Shown here: piece by piece, positions 47,360 to 57,431 of the stretch | Layout: each line of letters opens with the position of its first letter | Numbering within the stretch: the stretch's first letter is position 1 | Assembly (NCBI GenBank): GCA_004352715.1 | Contig: SCFE01000005.1 | Location: 3,272,768 to 3,336,767 of the forward strand | DNA: 64,000 nucleotides | Reading direction: 5' to 3' | Source: Hofstenia miamia | Lineage: Eukaryota; Xenacoelomorpha; Acoela | Position numbers and translations under genes: made by a program | The notes under the pieces: generated by a model | Database searches by the model: none | Told to the model about the DNA's origin: nothing | What the model saw: the letters and a program-made list of their open reading frames with translations, nothing else

Positions 47360-48140
47360 TATTAAATCTTAGCTTTTTGCACATTCATTCTAAAACTTCT
47401 TTAGTAGATGTTTTTTCTGATGTCAAAATTCCAAACGTTTCTTTCTAGTTTTGAGCTACGGCCATTTGGTTTTTGAAAATTTTTAAAAAATCCTGGTTTT
47501 TCAAATTTGACGTGCTGTAGCTCTAAAAGTTTTGAGAATTTATGCCTTAGCTCCTCACTAAATTTGGCCGCCAATACTAGAGCTACAAGATGGTATAAAA
47601 ATTTTTTAAAAATTCTAAGAAAAACTTTTTTTCCAAAAAATTCAATGTATTATAAAAAAATTTTTTCTCCAAAATGAGCCAATATGGTATTCATTCGAAA
47701 GCTCTCATTGAATTACATCTTTTTCAAGATAAGAGTAGGGTTGTGCGATCAATACTTCAAAAGTTCGATACTCAAAATTTTGAGAAAATCGACAATAACC
47801 AAAAAATAGTTAAATCAAAAAGCGTTTTTGACTTCCCATCTGAAACATGGCTATCATTAATATGCATTCGAAAGATCTTTGAAAGTTCTACCTTTCTATA
47901 AAAAATATTGAAGATCTCTTCAAAATTGACTGAGCTACGGCCTCCAGAAATCTCAAATTTCATCAAAACACAGGCCCTTTCAAATTTGACAGTTAATACC
48001 TTCGTTAGTTTAAAAGCTATGGCTTTTGGGTGTTCAGATGAAGCCTGCAGAATGAAGAGAGCTTTCGAATGAGCAATAGTATACCCTAATCCGACAAAAA
48101 TTGCGCTTATTTTCGAAAACCGCACAAAGGGTACTCTTAT
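47360..48140. repeat. Unclassified repeat-like block with recurring GAGCTACGGCC
   Basis: GAGCTACGGCC occurs at about 47454 and 47934, and variants of CGAAAGCTCT/CTTTCGAATG occur near 47695, 47868 and 48062. The style differs from its neighbours and suggests a non-autonomous element, probably nested in LTR sequence, since LTR-like ends lie at 47165 and 49012. The 117-codon minus-strand frame here has no known domain and is read as fortuitous. Confidence 0.4.
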
Positions 48141-48779
48141 TATTTTTGAGCAATTGTAATGGGATGATCTATGTACTTGGCATATTTCTATTATATTAGT
48201 TGTAATTCAATTTAAAGTTACATCTTATGGTTAGATATAGGCATTAAGTTCGGAACACTAAAATTTACTTAATATTAGATGTCTAGAACTTCTATGATGA
48301 TGCTATGTCTTAGAATATCTGACTAAATACTATAAACCAACCCCTTTTTCATCCAGAAATCCCAAAGGGATGAAGATGAAAAAAGGGACCCTTCCCTCTC
48401 CTTCAGTCTAACCCCCTCCCTACCCACGGAGGGCATCCCAATAACTTCAAACTCATCTTCAACTTAATCCAAACATTACTTCAGCACTTCAAACCTTCTC
48501 CAATATTATCAGAATTTTTCATCTCTTCAACCTTACTAACCTTAAAAACCTTAAGATCATTAAGATTTAAATAGGATTTCTTAGGTTTTCATGGAATATT
48601 TCATATTTCAAACAAAAGAATTACTTAAAAATACCTTGGTCAAGGCTATTTGGCTTTAAAGCAAAACTTAAGTTAATCCCATTACTGGGATAATTTTATT
48701 GTGAATATGAAATTAATATTTTTTTCACAGTGTATGTATTAGTATGTTCTGACAATTGTAAAATAAATCACAGGAAATT

Positions 48780-49012
48780 GAATTTGAATGGCAGTAAAAT
48801 GTTACTTTTGCTATAAATAAGAAAATTGATTTGTGAAGGGGATCATTAACCTTAGTTAGTGTGCATTAACATTAGTTATTGTCTGAAACATATTAATAGA
48901 GAGCTAAGCAGATGAAGACAGTTAGATCCCTGCCTGCTGAATTACCACAGAATTAAATAATTAGATTTAAGTAAATGGACATTGGGTCTGGTACTGGTAG
49001 GAGATGTTGCAT
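48780..49012 (+). mobile_element. LTR 3' end, fragment F
   Basis: The last ~150 bp align with the end of copy E: CCTGCTGAATT, then GATTTAAGTAAATGGACA, TTGGGTCTGG, and the terminus GGAGATGTTGCA. The upstream part of the LTR is not clearly preserved. The start at 47165 may be its other end, with the 47.4-48.1 kb block inserted between. The flank from 49013 to 49440 has no recognisable gene. Confidence 0.55.
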
Positions 49013-49443
49013 TATCTTGTTTATTTAACTATTCTAATATGCTAAATCAAGCCTAGTGCCTGTATGGCTTCAGGAGGAGTGAAACTGCATTTTGAGAATT
49101 GCCTTGCTTGGACCACTCTGAATGAGAATAGGGATATTGCTAGATAGAAATTAAGTATGTGAGAGTTCCATCATTTTCATATATGTATTAAAGTGGAAAG
49201 CAACTGTGAGCAAACAGAAGCCAAAAGGCAGTAGGGTTTTGTTGTGTGATTATTTATCTATATGAGGTGACATAACAAGTCATGAGTCTTATCATTCTTT
49301 AGCTCTTGTAATCTAAATACAAGTCAGTAGGTTATAGGGCAGTTTATTAAATGCAACCACCAGTGATGTTTGTTTAAACACATCAGTTTTCTAAAAATGG
49401 TATTACATGTAATTTAAGAGATCTTCACAAGGAAAATTGAATA

Positions 49444-49497
49444 TTATATCTATATATATATATATAAATAAATATATATATATATATATATATATAT
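49444..49497. repeat. (TA)n-rich microsatellite at a Penelope-like 3' end
   Basis: An imperfect TA array with TAAATAAA interruptions. The minus-strand Penelope-like fragment begins immediately to its right. Confidence 0.85.
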
Positions 49498-50345
49498 TCC
49501 AAGTGATTATTCTGAGCTTCTTCATATTCATTTTTAGCATAGATCCTATGAAAAGGATAGACTGGTTTCATTTATATAAAACATCAACAGTACAAATATG
49601 CGGTAAAAAACTAAATATATTTACAATAGACTACACTTTATATATTTTAATATTGCATGCTCTTAAAATAAGTTCAATGATATCATGCTTAGTTGTTTAT
49701 TCAATAATTGATCTTTGTTTGATTGTTTAATTATTAATGCTTCTCCTATTTTATGATGTTCTGATCTTAGTCGGATGTAAAAATTTTCTTCTCTTAGTTG
49801 ATGTTTGTGCATAAAAATTTCAGAATTTAGGTGCCCATTCATATGTTCCTTAATTCTTGTATCCAGATGTCGCTTTGTTTCCCCGACGTATGATTTTTCA
49901 CAATCATCACATTTATATATATATAAACTAAGGAGGAAACTAAATTTTTTGGGATTTGATCTTTATTTAGAAACATATCTTTTGTTTTATATGATGTCAA
50001 TATTGGAATGATCTTTGTTCTTTTTAATTTTGTATTCATTATTCTAATTTTTTTCTTTAAATTTTTTACTTGGTTTTCTATATAGGGAAGCTTTAAATAA
50101 ACATCAGTCTTGCTTTGTTGTGTCATTTGAAAATAATGCAATACAATATTTCTTGATCAATTTGGGAGGGTAACTGTTACTTTCGAAAATGTTAAAAAAT
50201 TTGTTAGCTGCAGATGTTAGATGTTTGTAATTTGAAGATATAATTTTTACTCTATTAAATAAGGCCTTGATTGTATTGATTTTGTAGGATATATTGCAAT
50301 TTGAAGTATACGGGATGCATAATCCTGAATTTTTCTCCTTGTCTC
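49498..50345 (-). pseudogene. Penelope-like element 3' part (RT tail, GIY-YIG, terminal repeat)
   Basis: On the minus strand it includes the reverse-transcriptase C-terminus (TRLYIPYTSN-type block near 50320), a Lys-rich linker (NLKKKIRIMNTKLKRTKIIPI), and a decayed GIY-YIG domain (YIYINVMIVKNHTSGKQ, frameshifted relative to the plus copy). It ends in untranslated sequence with a degenerate hammerhead-like word, then the (TA)n tract. It is the inverted counterpart of 51063-51838, so the two form a large imperfect palindrome with ~700 bp between them. Penelope-like elements often carry partial inverted copies at the 5' side, and this arrangement fits. Confidence 0.75.
49561..49590 (-). ncRNA. 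Degenerate hammerhead-ribozyme-like motif in the Penelope terminal repeat
   Basis: On the minus strand, CTGTTGATG, a 12-nt spacer, GAAA, CCAG, TC. Compared with the hammerhead core CTGATGA - stem II - GAAA - stem III - TC, one core base is changed and the CCGG stem is CCAG. Penelope-like elements are known to encode minimal hammerheads, so the position is as expected, but this copy is unlikely to be active. Confidence 0.45.
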
Positions 50346-50389
50346 ATATTTACTATTTTATATATTTTTATATATTTTATATATTGTTG

Positions 50390-51838
50390 AAAAGTTTAGT
50401 ATAAATGACACAGTTCTCAATATTTCACATAGAATACTTACAAGAGATGAAGAAACTGCTTTATCATTTGGTATGAATATGAGTTGGCCAAGTAAATTTA
50501 ATGAATTGAAAACCCAAGTTGATGGAGAAAATTTTTTCAATAATTTAATGTATAATGAAAAGATATCAAATAACTGTGAAACTTGGCGCAAGGATATTCA
50601 ACAACTTCTAAATAGTTACCTCAAATCTCATGCATTCCTTAAAAGAACTTTCCTTTGACAAATCAATATATATATCTAAATATGATAAAGGTAATGGAGT
50701 TATAGTGATGAATAAATCAGCGTATGTAACTAAGATGGAAACAATATTAAGTGATACAAGGAAATTTAGAAAAGAAGACACATCCAACATTACAACAAAG
50801 TTTATCAGAGAAGAGGAAAAATTAAATAAAAAGCTTCTAGAAATGAAAAATAATGGAGAGATAGCCAAGGAGNCCCGATATGTTGATGACATTTTTGCAA
50901 TTTTTCAAGAAAAAGAGGAAGCGGACATTTTTCTGAAATATCTTAACAGTATTGTCCCGGAAATTCAATTTACTATGGAATTTCAAAACGACCATAAACT
51001 AAATTTTCTTGATGTCTGCATACGCAATTTAAATAGTAAATATGAGACAAGTTGGAACATCAAGGAGACAAATTCAGGATTATACATCCCGTATACTTCA
51101 AATTGCAGCATATCCTACAAAATCCATGCAATCAAGGCCTTATTTAATAGAGTAAAAATGATATCTTCAAATTAAAAACATCTAACATCTGCAGCTAACA
51201 AAATTTTTAACATTTTAGAAAGTAACAGTTACCCTCACAAATTGATCAAGAAATATTCTATTGCATTATTTTCAAATGACACCACTATGCACATTCCCGA
51301 AAAAAGCATTAATGAAACCAGGACTGATGTTGATTTAGAGCTTCCTTATATAGAAAGCCAAGTTAAAAATTTAAAGAAAAAAATTAGAATAATGAATACA
51401 AAATTAAAAAGAACAAAGATCATTCCAATATTGACATCATATAAAACAAAAGATGTTTCTAAATAAAGATCAAATCCCAAAAAAAATTAGTTTCCTCCTT
51501 AGTTTATATATATAAATGTGATGATTGTGAAAAATCATACGTCGGGGAAACAAAGCGACATCTGGGTACAAGAATTAAGGAACATATGAATGGGCACCTA
51601 AAATCTGAAATTTTTATGCACAAACATCAACTAAGAGAAGAAAATNATCATAAAATAGGAGAAGCATTAATAATTAAACAATCAAACAAAGATCAATTAT
51701 TGAATAAACAACTAAGCATGATATCATTGAACTTATTTTAAGAGCATGCAATATTAAAATATATAAAGTGTAGTCTATTGTAAATATATTTCGTTTTTTA
51801 CCCGCATATTTGTTCTGATGATGTTTTATATAAACAAA
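50390..51838 (+). pseudogene. Penelope-like element with internal deletion
   Basis: The plus-strand order is as in Penelope-like polyproteins. ILTRDEETALSFGMN and PSKFNELKTQ lie near 50430-50520. The reverse-transcriptase N-terminal block SKYDKGNGVIVMNKSAYVTK lies at 50670-50730. A single N at 50873 joins GEIAKE directly to RYVDDIFAIF (the YVDD active site, about 50877-50906), so the middle of the enzyme is missing. The RT tail continues to 51175 and a GIY-YIG endonuclease follows at about 51505-51650 (VYIYKCDDCEKSYVGETKR and RIKEHMNGHLK, with a CxxC pair). The join at an N may be an assembly deletion. The end carries CTGATGA at 51815-51821, half of a hammerhead motif, cut by a gap at 51841. 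Confidence 0.8.
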
Positions 51839-51840
51839 AC

Positions 51841-52028
51841 NNNNNNNNNNNNNNNNNNNNNNNNNNNNNNNNNNNNNNNNNNNNNNNNNNNNNNNNNNNN
51901 NNNNNNNNNNNNNNNNNNNNNNNNNNNNNNNNNNNNNNNNNNNNNNNNNNNNNNNNNNNNNNNNNNNNNNNNNNNNNNNNNNNNNNNNNNNNNNNNNNNN
52001 NNNNNNNNNNNNNNNNNNNNNNNNNNNN
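51841..52028. other. Assembly gap, 188 Ns, followed by (TA)n
   Basis: The gap hides the 3' end of the Penelope-like copy. A (TA)n tract continues from 52031 to 52064, so the element end probably abuts TA repeats here too. Confidence 0.9.
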
Positions 52029-52066
<38 letters not shown>

Positions 52067-52266
52067 TGGCATCATCATAGTTATTGTAACAATATAGCAA
52101 AGTGCATTAGCAATAAAGTTGTAACTTGATGATAATGTAGTATCTACTATTGAGTAGGTAAAAGATTTCTAACACCATAGTTGAGAGAGCAGTTAGTAAG
52201 GGTTATAAGAAATAGCACAGTCCGCAAAACAATGTATAATTTACTAAAGATTGAGACTAAGTGTCA
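52067..52266 (-). mobile_element. Left LTR (~200 bp) of a deleted gypsy element
   Basis: It begins TGGCATCATCA and ends GTGTCA on the plus strand. It matches 54566-54768 along its length, for example TGTAACAATATAGCAAAGTG, AGTATCTACTATTGAGTAG and AATTTACTAAAGAT. It is the 3' LTR of the minus-strand element. Confidence 0.7.
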
Positions 52267-54565
52267 GTATGTCATTCATGATTTGTTGTTCTTCTTGTCT
52301 TAGGTGAGGGTGAGACTCTGACGTTGGTAGAGGAGCTTTCAACTTTTGTTTCTTTGTAATGGGTGCATCAGAAATGAGGACTTGTTTGTTTTTTTGTAAG
52401 AAATTTTTCAAGTGGGATGTCAGTAATTGTAACGTCTTTAGTTCTTAATATGACATGTTGGTTGGAGTTATTTAAGATTGCTGTGAAGCCACAGTTGTTG
52501 TTGATTGTAGCGAGATTATTTAGTACAGTGATGTTAGAATTTCATAGACCATAGGCATTTGTGATAATGACTTCGCCTGATAGTGGTTTCTTTGGTATGA
52601 TTTTGGTTAGTTGCCAGTGAAAGGGCTCAAACATTAAATTTTCTGCTAGAGAAAATTCAAATGTATTGGTGACTTTGGTAGCTAGGGGGACTGTTACATG
52701 TTTGTCTTCCTTGATGGTTATTGTTTAGTTGGAGTAGTCTATCAGACAGATGTTTTCAGTTAGAAAGTCTCTTCCCAAAATCATTTCATATGAAAGTGGC
52801 TGGTGTCTGGTATCATTGATGTGCACGTTCTGATGGAATTTGACGTTTTGTATTGTTAGGAGAGCGTCTTTTACCATTCCTTCTACACTAACGTAATTTC
52901 CTGAAGCACTGATTAGGAGGGACTAATTTGACGTGATGTCATCACTTGTCCATCTGATGTTTTGAGCACAGGTGATGGCCATGATTGACATTGAGGTACC
53001 AGTGTCTACTGTGGCTTTGATATTACAGCTGATTATTGTAACCAGAATTAGGTTCCATTCCAGCAGATCTGTGATGATCAATAGCTCTTTGGCTTGGTCT
53101 GGGGCCACTGCCCTTATTCATTAATATCCTCTTCAGTGTTGTTATTTTGTTCAAAGCTTTCTAAGTCCTCTGATGTGTAATAGCCTTTTTCATTATTTAG
53201 ATATGCAATTGTTTTACAGTCTTGTTTTAGGTGGCCTTTCTTGCCACATTTATGGCATTTGACAAATGGAAAGTCAACAGGTTTTTTTATGAATGTGTGA
53301 CATTGCTGAGGTTGTATTTGAGGAGTGCCTCAATGCTGGCATATGCGTTTGTTGTTTTTGATAGTTAGCTTTCTTGATAAGTGTGTTGATATCATCATCA
53401 ATATCACATTTACTTTTGAATTTTGCTTTCATCAAGGAAGGGAGACCGGCATGTACATAGGAGTACAAATCTTGAACATAGTAACACTTTTCTTCCTGTG
53501 ATAACCATACCAGACAATAGACTTTGTGTTTGTAGTTAATGATATCTTCGTCTTTTTCTAATTTACAACCATAGAGTTGCATTTGATATCGTTTTCAAGT
53601 AAATTCATTGTCAAATTGTTCATTCATGGTGGTAACTAGGTTATTGTAATTGGTTTTGACATTTGCATCTAGATTCAGGTATAATAGCACTGCCCTGTCT
53701 TTGAGAAACAAGGGCTTCTGTGTGGCTCCGTTTTGTTTAATGCAATTTGGTTGCACTAAGTGGATTTCGAATAGGACTATTCATTTGCGGAAGGTTTGTC
53801 CTTTGATGTCGAGTTTTCCAGTGAAATATTGCGGCATCTTTGTTAGTTTAAGATCAGTTTTTAGAGGTTGATCTATAGCATTGATACTTTCTTTTTTGAT
53901 CTTGTATCAAAGATAGCATGAAGGCTGACTTCCAGCAGTGATGTGATGTGGGGCGAGATTGTTCTGAAGGCAGACGGGCTTAATGGTGGCGACGAGGAGA
54001 TGATTCCATGTGATGGATCTGGATAAGCATTGGAGGCTGCTTTTGTGAAGATTGACTCAGGTTAGTCATCAGTTTCATTAGGTTTGTAATTGTTTCTAGT
54101 ATGTTATTATGGAACATGGAAGATAGCGAATTGTTCCTGTGAAACAATGTTGGTATCATTTTGGGAATGACAGGACTTCATGAGTTGGTTTTCAAACGAT
54201 TGCATTTTTTTTCTTTCTCAGTTAGCCTTTTGGTTTGGTTAAGCATTATTCGATTAGTTCAGTTTTGGTTAGAGTTTTCAATGTGGAAGCAGTGTAGTGA
54301 ATCATTTTTTCTTCAATAGTAAAACAGATAGGAGAGGGGTGTGTAATAAATCCATAGTCAGTTAGAGCAGTATAACCACGCAAAACACGTCCTTTTGTAG
54401 AGTTAAAGTTGAACAGCAAAGTAAGTAATAGATTTGGTGAGGCTTTGCTAATAATGAATAACTTACGATTTCAAATAGGTGTTGAAGTTTTCAAAAAGAG
54501 TTCTTCCAAGAAAAGTTTAGGAACGTTTTCAGGCTGGTTTCTTTTAACAGTCGTGGGTCGCCATC
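52267..54565 (-). pseudogene. Gypsy internal domain: gag, zinc knuckle and aspartic protease only
   Basis: Read on the minus strand, a gag-like frame at 53582-53274 ends in a Cys/His region. It is followed (about 53262-53218) by KCHKCGKKGHLKQDCK, a CCHC zinc knuckle of nucleocapsid type. The protease follows with VDTGTSMSI (DTG catalytic site at about 53009-52992) and ILGRDFL (about 52783-52761), the flap and end motifs of gypsy proteases. A TAG and other stops break the frame. After the protease the sequence runs within ~300 bp into the 3' LTR, so reverse transcriptase, RNase H and integrase are absent. Next to the right LTR the minus strand reads GATGGCGACCCACGAC, a plausible primer-binding region. 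This is a deletion derivative that could only have moved with help. Confidence 0.75.
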
Positions 54566-54768
54566 TGGCATTATCAGAAATACTGTAACAATATAGCAAA
54601 GTGTATTAGCAATAGAGTTGTAATGAGATGATAGCGTAGTATCTACTATTGAGTAGCTAAAACATTTCCATGCACCATAGTTTAGAGAGCATTTAGTAAT
54701 GTTTATAAGCAATAGCATGGTCCTCAAAACAATAAATAATTTACTAAAGATCGAGACTAAGTAGTGTC
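54566..54768 (-). mobile_element. Right LTR (~200 bp) of the same gypsy element
   Basis: The direct-repeat partner of 52067-52266, with roughly 85-90% identity by eye. It is the 5' LTR of the minus-strand element. The divergence between the two shows that the insertion is not recent. Confidence 0.7.
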
Positions 54769-54866
54769 TATATTTAGAACAGCATAACTGCCTGCTAGAG
54801 GAGGCATAGGAATTCACGTGGCAATAACTGCCAAAGTGAGATGAGCTAGCAGAAATCAAATGCATA

Positions 54867-54867
<1 letters not shown>

Positions 54868-54899
<32 letters not shown>

Positions 54900-55037
54900 N
54901 NNNNNNNNNNNNNNNNNNNNNNNNNNNNNNNNNNNNNNNNNNNNNNNNNNNNNNNNNNNNNNNNNNNNNNNNNNNNNNNNNNNNNNNNNNNNNNNNNNNN
55001 NNNNNNNNNNNNNNNNNNNNNNNNNNNNNNNNNNNNN

Positions 55038-55070
<33 letters not shown>

Positions 55071-55071
55071 G
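54868..55071. repeat. (TA)n tract with a 138-N gap
   Basis: TA repeats flank the gap 54900-55037 on both sides, so the gap is very probably an unresolved TA array. Confidence 0.85.
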
Positions 55072-55628
55072 TATTAATGTTTGTGTTTGTCCTGCTGCAC
55101 ATACTACAGAACTCTCAAAAACAGCACTATCCTCCCTAAAGTAAGACGTTTGGCAGCCCTACATAGAGTGCGATCATTTTCAATCTAACTCCAAAAGTTG
55201 GTGTACACCTGCGTTATTGGGAAATATATCTTCAAAAAAAATTTCTATGACTGCTCTTGCTGTACAGGAAGGTAGACAATATGTGTCTAAAGTCATTGTA
55301 AATGTAGATTGCAGCTTTAAAATGGTTTTTGCACTTCATGAAAGGTGGAGCAAGTAAACAGATCTAAAAACAGGTCCTATGAATAATTCTCATATCTTAT
55401 AAGGAAACCTTGGCGATTCAAAGGTGAACTTTCCTAAAAAATCAAAGCTTCTTTTGCATGCATAAAATGAACCAACCCACTGTGTCAATATCTAAGGGCA
55501 CCCACCATTTGAGATTATACATATTTTCAAAATTTTGGAGTCTAAAAGAGAAGCTGCAAAAATTCCCTCGTCTCTGGATCATAAAAATTACCTATTATTA
55601 AAGAGTACCATTTATTAAAACATGGAAT

Positions 55629-55631
<3 letters not shown>
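55072..55631. other. Spacer, no gene recognised
   Basis: No open frame of note and no repeat that I can match elsewhere in the window. Confidence 0.4.

Positions 55632-55678
<47 letters not shown>
55632..55678. repeat. (TA)n microsatellite beside a mariner insertion
   Basis: About 23 TA units, followed after a short spacer by a mariner inserted at TA (55699-55700). Confidence 0.9.
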
Positions 55679-55683
<5 letters not shown>

Positions 55684-55700
55684 TTACATACATATATATA

Positions 55701-56455
55701 AGGTGTGTGAGAAAAGTAATGAGACTGACAACACTGCGGGCGATTTGGCAACATTGTGTCTACCACCCTGCACTGAGTGGTTTGTGTATCGCTTATAATT
55801 CCTCATTGCACCTTTACAACTTAATAATGCAAACACATTAGTTTTGACAGTGCATCAGTGAAGTTGTCTTTTTGCTGTGTGCTACAGAAATGGAGCATCA
55901 CAAATTAGAACAACATTATGCAATAAAGTTTTGCATTAAACTTGGTGAATCTGTGAGTGTGACATTTGAAAAGTTGACACAGGTCTATGGGGAACATTGC
56001 TTATCAAGAGCACACGTTTTTTGCTGGCACACATCATTTTTAGAAAGCAGAGAACACATTGAAGATGAACTTTTCTCAAGGAGACCTTCAACTTCAAAAT
56101 GGGTGAAAAATTTGAATGTGTGAGGACTCTTGTGAGATCAGACCATCATGTAACTATAAGGATGCTCAGTGAACAGTTAAATTTTAACACTTTCACCATA
56201 CATCAAATTCGGAGAGATGATTTGAACATGTGCAAGATTTGTTCCAGACTGATGCTGAAAAACCTAACAACTGAACAGAAGGACAATAAAAAAATGTGTT
56301 TGTTGATATTCTTGATAGCATTGTCAGTGACCCAGAATTCTAAATTGTGTGATCACAGGTGAGGAATCCTCGATATTTGAGTATGATCCTGAAACAAAGC
56401 AGCAAAGCAAAGAGTGGCATGCTCCCTTATCTCCATGACAAAAGAAAGACTGGAA
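55701..56455 (+). pseudogene. Mariner transposon, 5' half, frameshifted
   Basis: It begins AGGTGTGTGAGAAAAGTAAT directly after a TA dinucleotide, the mariner target. The ORF starts at ATG 55890. It reads AIKFCIKLGESVSVTFEKL, the N-terminal helix-turn-helix, then CWHTSFLESREHIED (WHxxFxxGRxxxxD-like), and ends RRPSTSK. A -1/+1 shift near 56100 moves the frame to VRTLVRSDHHVTIRMLSEQL and NLTTEQKDNKK. The catalytic block reads VITGEESSIFEYDPETKQQSKEWHAP, where the first Asp of TGDES is Glu and the usual Trp is Ser. The rest of the catalytic domain is replaced at about 56455 by an unrelated minus-strand transposase piece. It is inactive. Confidence 0.8.
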
Positions 56456-56890
56456 AAAACGAATCTGCCAGTGTATAGCCAATTGTCATCAATTTGCGTT
56501 TTCTGTAATGCACATCTGCAAAAAGTCACTCTCTTTAATTTCTCTTCTTCAGACAATGCCTGAGAAATTGATGGTTTATAAGGAAAAAATTTCATCACAT
56601 GTCTAAGAATTCGATGCGGCAGCATCCTGTCCAATTGATATCACATTTCCATCACCTGAGGCATTAAGAATGTCTGAAACTCTATGGCGTACATTTTCAT
56701 CACTATTTCTAACACCATGCTTTATATTGGAAACAGAGAGTGTTTCTTGATATTATTGAGAAGATTTTTAACTGTTGAAGGATAAAGTAGGTCTTTCTTA
56801 CTCTTATAACTTTTCTGGGTACCAAACTTTCTAATGGTTTCATTGACACATTTGCCATCTTCTCCAGAAAGGCGACTCATTTCACTAAAA
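56456..56890 (-). pseudogene. Second transposase fragment (IS630/Tc1-like), minus strand
   Basis: On the minus strand, VNETIRKFGTQKSYKSKKDLLYPSTVKNLL suggests a DNA-binding domain. After a frameshift, LPHRILRHVMKFFPYKPSISQALSEEEKLKRVTFCR matches the FHPYKIQxxQxLxxxDxxxRLxFCE block common in DDE transposases of this group. It joins the mariner head to head. The word TCTGGGACACACGGTA at 56988-57003 looks like a terminal repeat of such an element and may mark its outer end. The catalytic acids are not visible. Confidence 0.6.
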
Positions 56891-57009
56891 ATCTGAAATA
56901 TTTATCTACAATAATCAATGCTAAATATCAATAATGAAGTCACAAGTCCATTTGAAAAATTTTATTTAAAAATCTAGTTTGTTCTGGGACACACGGTATT
57001 ATATTACTG

Positions 57010-57431
57010 AAATTATATAATGTATGCATTATGAAACTCTAAGTGTAATGAATTTTATATAATATTTCCCTCCAATTTGTAGGCCTATTTGAAAACGTTT
57101 TTGAATAGAAACTGGTCGTATTCTAGTAAATCAGTTGCATTGCATGTAGTATACTGTTTGTTTACACTTGGATATGGATAGTAGATTTCATAGCAATATT
57201 TCGAAATAACCTCTGTACTTCGTTGACGCCCTTAAGCAGTTGAATCTTCGGGAATTTCATTTTAATTCGTGGAGGTTGTTTTAGTTTATAGTAAAGCAAA
57301 ATGTGATGATGCAATAGGATTTTGACTATTTTAATATGTTTTTCATGCCATTGAGTTTTAGCAAGTACGTGATGCAATTGTGTGCATGTGTGTCATTACA
57401 ATACAAACAAACAAGGAAATAAAATAGATCA
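57010..57431. other. 5' flank of the single-exon receptor
   Basis: AT-rich. A 71-codon minus-strand frame at 57162-57377 has no domain. An in-frame stop (TAG at about 57426) lies just before the receptor ATG, which supports that start. No clear core-promoter motif was recognised. Confidence 0.4.

Noticed and set aside
52067-54768. CRISPR-like or tandem-array reading of repeated words in this segment
   Set aside because: The repeats are one pair of LTRs, not a regularly spaced array. No CRISPR is expected in an animal genome.
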